From NCBI GenBank assembly GCA_023386395.1, contig JAEWJV010000202.1:1-5263 (forward strand): 5,263 nt of DNA, given 5' to 3'. Positions 1-4,550 of the stretch are shown one piece after another. Origin of the DNA: Bacteroidota bacterium. GTDB lineage: Bacteria > Bacteroidota > Bacteroidia > Chitinophagales > Chitinophagaceae. The stretch's first letter is position 1. Each line of letters begins with the position of its first letter. The translations under genes were made by a program, and so were the position numbers. The notes under the pieces are model-generated. The model did not search any database, was not told the origin of the DNA, and saw only the letters and a list, made by a program, of their open reading frames with translations.

Positions 1-32
1 CTGAAATCGCAAAACGTCAAATTCGGCAGTGA
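1..32 (+). CDS. possible C-terminal end of a truncated upstream gene
   Basis: The frame beginning at base 3 reads EIAKRQIRQ and stops at TGA 30-32, nine bases before the boundary-like sequence that starts at 41. A charged tail ending just before that structure would suit the 3' end of an upstream gene, but only nine residues are visible and no family can be named. Another frame stays open from base 1 to the TAA at 130-132. It runs through the hairpin sequence and ends in a low-complexity hydrophobic stretch, so it looks accidental. The call is weak. Confidence 0.2.
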   Translation, partial: EIAKRQIRQ

Positions 33-40
33 GAAATTAC

Positions 41-248
41 TGCCTACAACAAAGGCATTTGTAAAAACATGGCTGAAAAGCCGCACTTGTGCAGTTATAA
101 TTCTTATCATCTTTTGTTATTGTCAGACATAACGCTATTCAACATTTGTAATTATCTTCAACATCAGTTTTTCAATTAAGCATTTGTGCCAGGCTGACGA
201 ACATAAATTCCATGCCTTCACAAATGCGTCAACGTTAGCGGTAATTTG
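41..248 (+). repeat. attC-like gene-cassette boundary with paired ends
   Basis: This 208-base gene-free stretch has ends that fold together. GCATTTGT at 55-62 is the exact reverse complement of ACAAATGC at 220-227, and an inner GCATTTGTG (180-188) pairs even better with CACAAATGC (219-227). The left end begins GCCTACAAC (42-50) and the right end is AACGTTAGCGGTAAT (231-245), which recalls the GCCTAAC...GTTAGGC layout of integron attC sites, although neither end fits the GTTRRRY consensus exactly. A small hairpin, GGCT-GAAA-AGCC, lies at 71-82, and GCAC-TT-GTGC at 83-92. The right half recurs before the ABM gene (1696-1722). The pairing is seen directly. The cassette role is inference, and no integrase is in the window. 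Confidence 0.4.
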
Positions 249-262
249 AATACTGCCCCCTT

Positions 263-877
263 ATGACAAAAAAAATTATTTTCAATTTTGTTCTTATAAA
301 CTGTTTACTAATTAATCTTACATCATTTGGGCAAACATCGTTGCCATATAATGTTGACTCAACAATTGATAAAACAATAGATGAAAACATTAAATCAACA
401 ATGACACAAATGCTTAATGCAATAAAGTCTGTTGAAACAACCAATGACAGTATAATTCTACAAAATTTTGGACTTGGGAAAAATCTGGATGCTATTACTG
501 ATGCCTATTTAAGCAACGACACAATTTATATAACAAGTGCGTTGGCAGCCAGAGATGCTACGTTTGGTTATAAAATAGTTCTGACAAGACAAAAGTGTAT
601 TGTTAACTATTTTTCAGTTGCTGACGAAGACATTTTCAAAATTAAAAAAAGTGATAAGCCAGCACGTCAAATATTTTTTGAATGCCCAATAAATAAATTG
701 ACGCTTTCACAAAAACCAAAATTTGAAATCGGGGAGCCTCTTGAAGGTATTTTAGAGTTAACTACAAATGACTTTTGGTCTGTTAGTAATGAGATAGACA
801 CTAAAATCAAACAACAGTTGACGGGATACTTTAAAACAAATCTGAAAAATGCAAAGGAAAGAAGTATAATGTATTAA
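263..877 (+). CDS. small exported protein of unknown function
   Basis: This 204-residue protein belongs to no family I recognise. The N-terminus looks like a Sec signal peptide: two lysines (residues 3-4), a hydrophobic core at about 5-20, and SFGQ at 21-24, a frequent Bacteroidota cleavage context. Cys14 follows LIN, which is not a proper lipobox, so a soluble periplasmic or surface protein is more likely than a lipoprotein. The mature part is polar, without further membrane segments. It has a Thr/Asp/Ile-rich stretch (31-65), then a region of probable beta strands and turns (about 70-170). No catalytic motif stands out. The ATG at 263 is the natural start because the signal peptide follows at once. 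The gene is strongly A+T-rich (15 of 60 bases are G or C at 361-420), unlike the genes right of 3600. It follows a cassette-like boundary, which suggests acquired cargo. Confidence 0.75.
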   Translation: MTKKIIFNFVLINCLLINLTSFGQTSLPYNVDSTIDKTIDENIKSTMTQMLNAIKSVETTNDSIILQNFGLGKNLDAITDAYLSNDTIYITSALAARDATFGYKIVLTRQKCIVNYFSVADEDIFKIKKSDKPARQIFFECPINKLTLSQKPKFEIGEPLEGILELTTNDFWSVSNEIDTKIKQQLTGYFKTNLKNAKERSIMY

Positions 878-897
878 ATGAAACTGACAAAACCCCT

Positions 898-1019
898 ATC
901 TGGCGCAAGTATGCCACTTAGCTTTTGCAGCGCAACGTACTTGTGCCTTGCAACATAAAACAAAGCAAATCCGCACAAGTACCCCATACAACAAGGCCAG
1001 CCCTGCATACTTGCGCTAT
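898..1019 (+). repeat. left REP-like end: nested inverted repeats
   Basis: The core CTGGCGCAAGTATGC is at 900-914. GCGCAAGTATGC (903-914) pairs perfectly with GCATACTTGCGC (1005-1016), making an outer 12-bp stem over about 114 bases. Inside it, GTACTTGTGC (937-946) pairs perfectly with GCACAAGTAC (973-982), so the stretch can form a two-tier cruciform. Bases 900-951 align, with small gaps, to the reverse complement of 1636-1683, so the two unit ends are diverged inverted copies. The sequence TACAACAAGGC at 987-997 differs by one missing A from TACAACAAAGGC at 45-56, the left half of the first boundary element. No gene is visible between 878 and 1067. Confidence 0.7.
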
Positions 1020-1067
1020 CATTCTAAAAAATTCAATCAAAGAATTTTAAATTAGCGATAAAAACTT

Positions 1068-1633
1068 TTGAGCCGTAAATACAAATTCAAAGACAACAGC
1101 AAACTGTATTTTGTAACCTTCGCTGTTATAAACTGGATAGACCTGTTTATAGAGAAGAATATAAAAAAATTATGCTAGATAGCTGGAAATATTGCGTGCA
1201 AAACAAAGGCATGGAATTATATGGCTGGTGTATTATGACAAGTCACGTACATATTATTATGGGCTCGCATGCAGATAAATTAGAAAGGATAATGCAAAAC
1301 ATGAAAAGGCATACATCAGAAGAATTACATAAAGCAATAAAAAACATCCCGCAGGAAAGTAGAAGAGAGTGGATATTATAAATGATGGAAAGGGCAGGCA
1401 AAAGGAATAGCAATAACATCAATTTCCAGTTGTGGCAGCAGCACAATAATCCGATAGAATTAAACAATCAGAAAATGGCCTGGCAAAAGCTGGAATATAT
1501 ACACCAGAATCCTGTTAAAGCTGGTTTTGTAGAAAAAACTGAAGATTATTTGTACAGCAGTGTAAGAGACTATTGTGGTATGAAAGGATTAATAGATATT
1601 GAAATGCTTGACCCGTTAACAATATTTGTATAG
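1068..1633 (+). pseudogene. RAYT (REP-associated tyrosine transposase), inactivated
   Basis: Joined across two lesions, the reading is about 188 residues, a normal RAYT length. Family knowledge: RAYTs are HUH/Y1 nucleases that cut and join single-stranded REP DNA. The N-terminus (LSRKYKF, then LYFVTFAVINWIDLF) is in one frame from TTG 1068 to about 1148. The rest (REEYKKIMLDSW onward) is in the -1 frame from 1151, and restoring one base gives FIREEYKK. The HUH pair is His 1244-1246 and His 1250-1252 in SHVHIIM. Around 1361-1390, QESRREW is followed by TAA (1379-1381) where relatives have Trp before the MMERAGK segment. The nucleophile is probably Tyr 1496-1498 in KLEYIHQNPVKAGFV, and a normal C-terminal SSVRDY follows. 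The three lesions are the TTG in place of ATG, the frameshift and the nonsense codon. TTG alone could be tolerated. Both catalytic motifs survive but lie on opposite sides of the stop. Confidence 0.9.
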
Positions 1634-1635
1634 GC

Positions 1636-1697
1636 AATGGCACAGTACGCCATGCACAAAGCTTTGCTGCATACTTGCGCCAGATGGAGAGGTTTTT
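1636..1697 (-). repeat. right REP-like end with near-perfect palindrome
   Basis: The core GCATACTTGCGCCAG (1669-1683) is the exact reverse complement of the left core. It overlaps an imperfect palindrome at 1652-1672: arms ATGCA and TGCAT enclose the 10-base palindrome CAAAGCTTTG, with one bulged C at 1667. On the minus strand this gives a conserved head (CTGGCGCAAGT) followed by a hairpin, the usual head-plus-hairpin layout of REP elements. GGAG (1686-1689) and GGTTTTT (1691-1697) lie beyond the core. The palindrome is much better preserved here than at the left end, so this is probably the more nearly ancestral copy. It begins three bases after the pseudogene stop. Confidence 0.7.
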
Positions 1698-1722
1698 CAC
1701 AAACTCTCGTTGGCAGCAAGTT
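1696..1722 (+). repeat. right half of a cassette-like boundary
   Basis: TTCACAAA (1696-1703), followed by CGTTGGCAGCAAGTT (1708-1722), matches TTCACAAA (217-224) and CGTTAGCGGTAATTT (233-247) upstream of the exported-protein gene. The shared pattern is TTCACAAA, 4-8 bases, then CGTTRGCRGYAA. In each case a gene starts shortly downstream (263 and 1763). The matching left half is not adjacent. The nearest candidate is TACAACAAGGC at 987-997, on the other side of the RAYT pseudogene, which suggests that the RAYT unit split a pre-existing boundary. The similarity is seen directly. The function is inferred. Confidence 0.35.
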
Positions 1723-1762
1723 CAGTGCGAAAACAGACAGTTAAAAAATTAGAAAAATAACT

Positions 1763-2092
1763 ATGACAATAATCACAAAAGAAGCAAATTTTCTGACGCT
1801 TATAAATGTATTTACGGTTGACCCAATTAATCAACAAAAACTTGTAGACTTGTTGATTTTGGCAACTGAAAGTAGTGTTCGACAAATAAAAGGTTTTATC
1901 TCATCAAGTCTGCACCGCAGTATTGACGGGACAAAAGTTACAATGTACGCACAATGGAAAAGTATTGAAGACTATCAAAATATGCGGAGCAATTCAACAG
2001 CTTCGCCTTATTTAGAAGAAGCTCTTAAAATAGCCAAATTTGAACCAGGAATGTATGAAGTTGTAGAAACTTTTTTGCCAACAGTCAATTAA
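1763..2092 (+). CDS. ABM-domain (antibiotic biosynthesis monooxygenase family) protein
   Basis: This 109-residue protein is a single small ferredoxin-like alpha+beta domain of the ABM type, the usual size for the family. Landmarks in order are the first strand TLINVFTVD (12-20), the helix PINQQKLVDLLILATESSV (21-39), the strand around KGFISSSLHRS (43-53), the strand TKVTMYAQWKS (57-67) with the characteristic aromatic Trp65, the helix SIEDYQNMRSN (67-77), and a final strand near YEVVETF (98-104). Family members are dimeric and include quinol and polyketide monooxygenases and heme-degrading enzymes, but many have no known substrate. Nothing here identifies one, and no heme-ligand pattern stands out. 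It is probably cytoplasmic, as no signal peptide is present. The ATG at 1763 follows an A-rich leader without a Shine-Dalgarno site. Its placement after a cassette-like boundary suggests stand-alone acquired cargo. Confidence 0.8.
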   Translation: MTIITKEANFLTLINVFTVDPINQQKLVDLLILATESSVRQIKGFISSSLHRSIDGTKVTMYAQWKSIEDYQNMRSNSTASPYLEEALKIAKFEPGMYEVVETFLPTVN

Positions 2093-2100
2093 TTTTTTCT

Positions 2101-2289
2101 GTCGCAGCAGGGTCTTCATTGTAAAGCCAGGTGCGCAGGATGATCCTGCGTTATAAGCAGGCAATGCTTAATTCAGGCTTCTATGAATTACAACAGTCAA
2201 AGATTTTATCCTTCATTATGAAGAATTAAATAACATAGAAGGGTTCCGTGGCCTTGCACAAATGCCATTAACGAAGACCCTGCTGCGAC
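2101..2289. repeat. 189-bp element with perfect 17-bp inverted terminal repeats
   Basis: GTCGCAGCAGGGTCTTC (2101-2117) is the exact reverse complement of 2273-2289. Inside are a compact hairpin, CGCAGGA-TGA-TCCTGCG (2134-2150), an 8-bp inverted repeat CTTCTATG/CATAGAAG (2178-2185 and 2234-2241), and a small CTTCA-TTA-TGAAG hairpin (2211-2223). No credible coding sequence lies within it, since the open frames are very short. TTGCACAAATGCCATTAACG near its right end resembles the right half of the boundary at 217-234, so it may be a third cassette boundary. Alternatives are a MITE-like element or a strong bidirectional terminator for the ABM gene, which ends nine bases before. Together with the REP copy that follows, it accounts for most of the gene-free 2093-2414. 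Confidence 0.55.
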
Positions 2290-2292
2290 GTA

Positions 2293-2353
2293 ATGAAACT
2301 GTAGCCCCGCCCTGCATACCTGCGCCAGGTGGAGTGAAGATTGCCAGGTTTTT
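2293..2353 (-). repeat. solitary REP-like copy
   Basis: GCATACCTGCGCCAG (2314-2328) matches the RAYT-flanking core with one difference, and the similarity to the right end of the unit extends to CTGCATACYTGCGCCAGRTGGAG. ACCTG-CGC-CAGGT (2318-2330) forms a perfect 5-bp hairpin in the head, while the other copies keep only part of this pairing. The outer GGTTTT box is at 2347-2352, 18 bases from the core. There is no transposase next to this copy, so it is a dispersed repeat of the same family. Nothing else recognisable lies between here and the regulator start at 2415. Confidence 0.6.
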
Positions 2354-2414
2354 ATAGCTTAAATAATATACTTTCATCCCTGCAAGCGCGGCTAAAAAAT
2401 GTATCTGTAATTCA

Positions 2415-2993
2415 ATGAACAAACAACCTCTTATAGATTTTTTTCTGAAGAACTCACTCATGTCCCCGGCAACTATTATGAACGTGATTGATCATTTTGA
2501 AGAGCAAAGATTTTCAAGAAATGAATTTTTTCTAAAGGAGGGCAAAATCTGCGATCTTCTCTATTTGGCAGAAGGAATTATGAGAGCTTATACTTTTGAC
2601 CTGGAAGGCAATGAAGTAACAACAAATCTTTTTGCAGGGAACCGCCAGGTTTATGACCATGCCTCTTTTTTTCTTCAAACTCCTTCAGAAGAAAACATCC
2701 AGGCTATTACAGATTGCCTTGCCTATTCAATTACTTTCGAAAAAATGAATGCCCTTTTTCACTCCACTCCTGAGTTTAGGGAATATGGCAGGGGTATGCT
2801 GGTTAAAGAACTTGTTTCGTACAAGAAGCGAACGCTGGCCATGATTAACAGAACGGCTGAGCAACACTACGAAGATTTAATAAAAGACAATGAAGCGATA
2901 TTTCAATTTGTACAATTAAAATATATAGCCTCTTACCTTGGTATTACCAATTCATCGCTAAGCAGAATAAGGCGCGAATTTTCCAGGCACTAA
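2415..2993 (+). CDS. Crp/Fnr-family transcriptional regulator
   Basis: This 192-residue cytoplasmic DNA-binding regulator has the typical length for Bacteroidota Crp/Fnr homologues. The N-terminal cyclic-nucleotide-binding-like beta barrel spans about residues 25-115. It is recognisable from RFSRNEFFLKEGKICDLLYLAEGIMRAY (32-59) and continues through NLFAGNRQVYDHASFF. It lacks the full cAMP-contact motif, so the ligand is unknown. A long dimerisation helix follows (about 118-142), then a region with RTAEQHYEDLIKDN (146-159). The helix-turn-helix is at about 164-188, in FVQLKYIASYLGITNSSLSRIRREF. The ATG at 2415 keeps the N-terminal helix normal for the family, and the in-frame ATG at 2460 would remove 15 residues of it. 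The membrane-protein gene follows on the same strand after 93 bp and is the obvious candidate target. Confidence 0.92.
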   Translation: MNKQPLIDFFLKNSLMSPATIMNVIDHFEEQRFSRNEFFLKEGKICDLLYLAEGIMRAYTFDLEGNEVTTNLFAGNRQVYDHASFFLQTPSEENIQAITDCLAYSITFEKMNALFHSTPEFREYGRGMLVKELVSYKKRTLAMINRTAEQHYEDLIKDNEAIFQFVQLKYIASYLGITNSSLSRIRREFSRH

Positions 2994-3003
2994 ACAATTT
3001 TAT

Positions 3004-3039
3004 TTGCCAAATGACAACCCGGTTTTTGCCATTTGGTAA
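3004..3039. promoter_or_regulatory. dyad-symmetric sequence after the Crp/Fnr gene
   Basis: CCAAATG (3007-3013) pairs perfectly with CATTTGG (3030-3036). The stem can reach ten positions, 3004-3013 with 3030-3039, with one G-T pair, over a 16-base loop. It starts 11 bases after the regulator stop. The large loop and the lack of an immediate T-run make it a poor intrinsic terminator. A binding site for a dimeric regulator, possibly the adjacent one, is also possible. The spacing of its half-sites is wider than that of the classic Crp operator. Confidence 0.35.
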
Positions 3040-3070
3040 TTCCCTTCTTTTATCTTCTTGCTTGCTTTGC

Positions 3071-3085
3071 AGTATAAATTATACT
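3071..3085. promoter_or_regulatory. perfect 15-bp dyad just before the membrane-protein start
   Basis: AGTATAA-A-TTATACT is perfectly symmetric with 7-base arms around one central base. It ends one base before the ATG at 3087. A protein bound here would block initiation or ribosome access, and the A+T-rich dyad could also overlap the promoter. The neighbouring Crp/Fnr-type regulator is a natural candidate ligand, but no known consensus supports this. Confidence 0.35.
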
Positions 3086-3086
3086 A

Positions 3087-3599
3087 ATGATGGAAACAAC
3101 TATTTTGTTTGGAGCAAGTGTTTTAATGAGCCTTATCGTATGGAATAAAGTAAGCAAAAAATATCTCTGGCTCCAGGTTAAAGATATGGAGCTGAAAAAA
3201 GCAGTACGGCCCATTCTTTTTTTACATTCCTTTCGCTTTGCCGGCTTGTCTTTTCTTGTGCCGGGTGTTGTTCATGCGGGGCTTAATCCTGCATGGGCAA
3301 TGCCGGCTGCATTCGGCGATTTCACCGCAGCTATTTTGGCCTTTATAACGCTCTTGCTATTAAACCATGCATCGTTCCGGCTTCTTTTATGGATATTCAA
3401 TATTGTGGGGCTTATTGATCTGTTGCTGGCATTTATTGATGGCCCCAGGTATGGTATTCTTCCATTTTTAGGAGCGGCCTATTTTATCGTTATTCTTTAT
3501 GTGCCCCTGCTTCTTTTAACACACTTCATGGTTTTTAAACTTCTTTTAAAAAACAGAAAGTTGAAGCTTAATAAATCAACCAGCCATTTGAAAGCATAG
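3087..3599 (+). CDS. small integral membrane protein of unknown function
   Basis: This 170-residue inner-membrane protein has about five hydrophobic segments: residues 4-19, 44-63, 75-93, 97-117 and 126-150. The N-terminal helix is followed by a charged loop, VSKKYLWLQVKDMELKKAVRP (22-42). The most distinctive stretch is FLHSFRFAGLSFLVPGVVH, followed by AWAMPAAFGDFTAAILAF (46-86). An Arg within the membrane region, a Gly/Pro-rich turn and a buried Gly-Asp resemble other uncharacterised bacterial membrane proteins. The tail is basic (KNRKLKLNK, 155-163) and probably cytoplasmic. No transporter or enzyme motif is visible. Two ATG codons are in tandem (3087 and 3090), and either could start it. 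It probably depends on the upstream Crp/Fnr-type gene for expression, given the same strand and the dyads between them. Confidence 0.8.
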   Translation: MMETTILFGASVLMSLIVWNKVSKKYLWLQVKDMELKKAVRPILFLHSFRFAGLSFLVPGVVHAGLNPAWAMPAAFGDFTAAILAFITLLLLNHASFRLLLWIFNIVGLIDLLLAFIDGPRYGILPFLGAAYFIVILYVPLLLLTHFMVFKLLLKNRKLKLNKSTSHLKA

Positions 3600-3635
3600 A
3601 AAAACCTGTATAATCCCTGCCTGGGGCAAGTGTGC
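3600..3635 (+). repeat. degenerate REP-like copy between convergent genes
   Basis: CTGGGGCAAGTGTGC (3621-3635) differs from the REP core at two of 15 positions. It is preceded at 3600-3606 by AAAAACC, the same outer box seen at the other copies, with a 14-base gap. It lies in the 48-bp gap between the 3' ends of the membrane-protein gene and the isomerase gene, a typical REP position, where it could help 3'-end formation or mRNA stability. Confidence 0.5.
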
Positions 3636-3647
3636 CGTTTAACAAAT

Positions 3648-4532
3648 TTATTCCCAGTATTGTTTTATTTTTTTTCTTAAAAAGGTTACGCTTCTTTCCA
3701 GTTGCTCAATTCCATCAACGCCATCTTCAATACTGATCCAGCTATTAAAGCCCACTCTTTTTAATTCGGAGAAAATAGCATCATAGTCATTCAATCCTTT
3801 TCCTATTTCACCATGGCTTAGTCTTTTTGCATATCCCGTTGCACCGCCTTCTTCGCTCCGGAGGTCTTCTATCGTTCCATATTTCAAATAACGGTCGCTG
3901 GCATGCATTGTAACCACGCGGTGCGAAACCCTTTTCAATAATTCAACCGGGTCTTCGCCGGCGAGATAGGTGTTACTGGGGTCATAGTTCACGCCAAAGA
4001 AAGGATGCTGAACGGCATCAACCAATTTGCAGAATACATCCATTTTTTGTGCAAACTCGGGATATTCCCAGAAATCATCTTTATAATGATTCTCCAATAT
4101 CAAAGTAATATTTCTTTCCTGTGCATAAGGCAAACATGCATCAATGCAATCTGCTGCCAGTTTCACGCCTTCTTCAACGGATAACCCCGGTCTTCTTTGC
4201 CCTGATAAAACGCGGCAATAAGATCCGCCCAATGTATGCGTCATATCAATCCATACCTTCTGCTTCTCCATTTCGCTATCGCGGAATTTCTTATCAGGAT
4301 GCGTGAAATCGGGCGAGCAGCACATCATCGGAATTACTTTGCCTTTATCGCTTACCATTTGCCGGAATAAAGGCCAATTTCTTTTATCATTCATTTCCAG
4401 GAAACCGGCGTACCATTCCAGGCCATCAATATCGAGCTTTGAGGCAAGGTCGATCCATTCGCTTACTTTCATTGTTCCGTCTTTACACAAAGCCTGCATA
4501 AATGCTTTGGGAAACGCTGCTAATTTGGGCAT
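3648..4532 (-). CDS. sugar phosphate isomerase/epimerase (xylose-isomerase-like TIM barrel)
   Basis: This 294-residue cytoplasmic protein has the normal length of the AP-endonuclease-2/xylose-isomerase-like family, whose members use a divalent metal to isomerise or epimerise keto-sugars and inosose-type polyols. The barrel begins with the strand leading to LDIDGLEWYAGFL (33-45). Probable metal ligands follow in the usual order: Glu147 in LILENHY, Asp184 in GVNYDPSN, His210 in VTMHASD, and Glu269 in ISIEDG. The SHGEIGKGLNDYDAIF segment (239-254) is also typical of the family. The exact substrate cannot be read from the sequence. It starts at ATG 4532 and lies 15 bp downstream of the SDR gene, so the two are almost certainly co-transcribed and act on related sugar or polyol intermediates. 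No signal peptide is seen. Confidence 0.88.
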   Translation of the reverse strand: MPKLAAFPKAFMQALCKDGTMKVSEWIDLASKLDIDGLEWYAGFLEMNDKRNWPLFRQMVSDKGKVIPMMCCSPDFTHPDKKFRDSEMEKQKVWIDMTHTLGGSYCRVLSGQRRPGLSVEEGVKLAADCIDACLPYAQERNITLILENHYKDDFWEYPEFAQKMDVFCKLVDAVQHPFFGVNYDPSNTYLAGEDPVELLKRVSHRVVTMHASDRYLKYGTIEDLRSEEGGATGYAKRLSHGEIGKGLNDYDAIFSELKRVGFNSWISIEDGVDGIEQLERSVTFLRKKIKQYWE

Positions 4533-4550
4533 GTTGGTTACCGTTGGTTA
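4533..4550 (-). repeat. short tandem repeat in the SDR-isomerase gap
   Basis: On the minus strand the junction reads TAACCAACGGTAACCAAC immediately before the isomerase ATG: two copies of TAACCAAC separated by GG. The first copy contains the TAA stop of the SDR gene. It may be a small slippage duplication. No Shine-Dalgarno sequence is present. Confidence 0.5.

Larger units (their letters stand above)
889..1697 (+). mobile_element. decayed REP/RAYT unit with inverted REP-like ends
   Basis: The unit consists of a RAYT pseudogene (1068-1633) between inverted repeats. The 17 bases ATCTGGCGCAAGTATGC at 898-914 are the exact reverse complement of 1669-1685. The similarity continues imperfectly outward, with AAAACCCCT on the left opposite GGAGAGGTTTTT on the right, and inward for about 35 bases with small gaps. 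RAYTs are HUH/Y1 single-strand nucleases related to the IS200/IS605 transposases and are associated with REP hairpins. The unit lies between the exported-protein gene and the ABM gene, both on the same strand. No target duplication is evident, as expected for this family. The limits given include the outer AAAACC boxes. The strict inverted repeat spans 898-1685. Confidence 0.75.

Noticed and set aside
1..132. 43-codon open frame entering from the left edge
   Set aside because: It runs through the paired boundary structure and ends in a low-complexity hydrophobic tail. The short frame ending at 30-32 is a better candidate for the gene end.
878..958. 26-codon open frame starting with the ATG right after the exported-protein gene
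   Set aside because: It reads directly through the REP-like repeat and its hairpin arms and has no protein-like character beyond the repeat sequence.
1146..1172. Programmed -1 frameshift in the RAYT gene
   Set aside because: A -1 slip at about 1151 restores the protein, but there is no X-XXY-YYZ slippery heptamer, and an in-frame stop at 1379 would still interrupt the product. Decay is simpler.
1243..1467. Minus-strand open frame across the RAYT pseudogene
   Set aside because: It is antisense to conserved RAYT motifs. Its Cys/Leu-rich translation is explained by the opposite-strand codons.
2216..2461. Minus-strand 81-codon open frame over the gene-free region
   Set aside because: It crosses the inverted-repeat element, the REP copy and the start of the Crp/Fnr gene, and has no recognisable domain.
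898..3635. CRISPR-like array from repeated 15-mers
   Set aside because: The repeats occur in both orientations with irregular spacing of hundreds of bases and genes in between, so they are dispersed REP-like elements.
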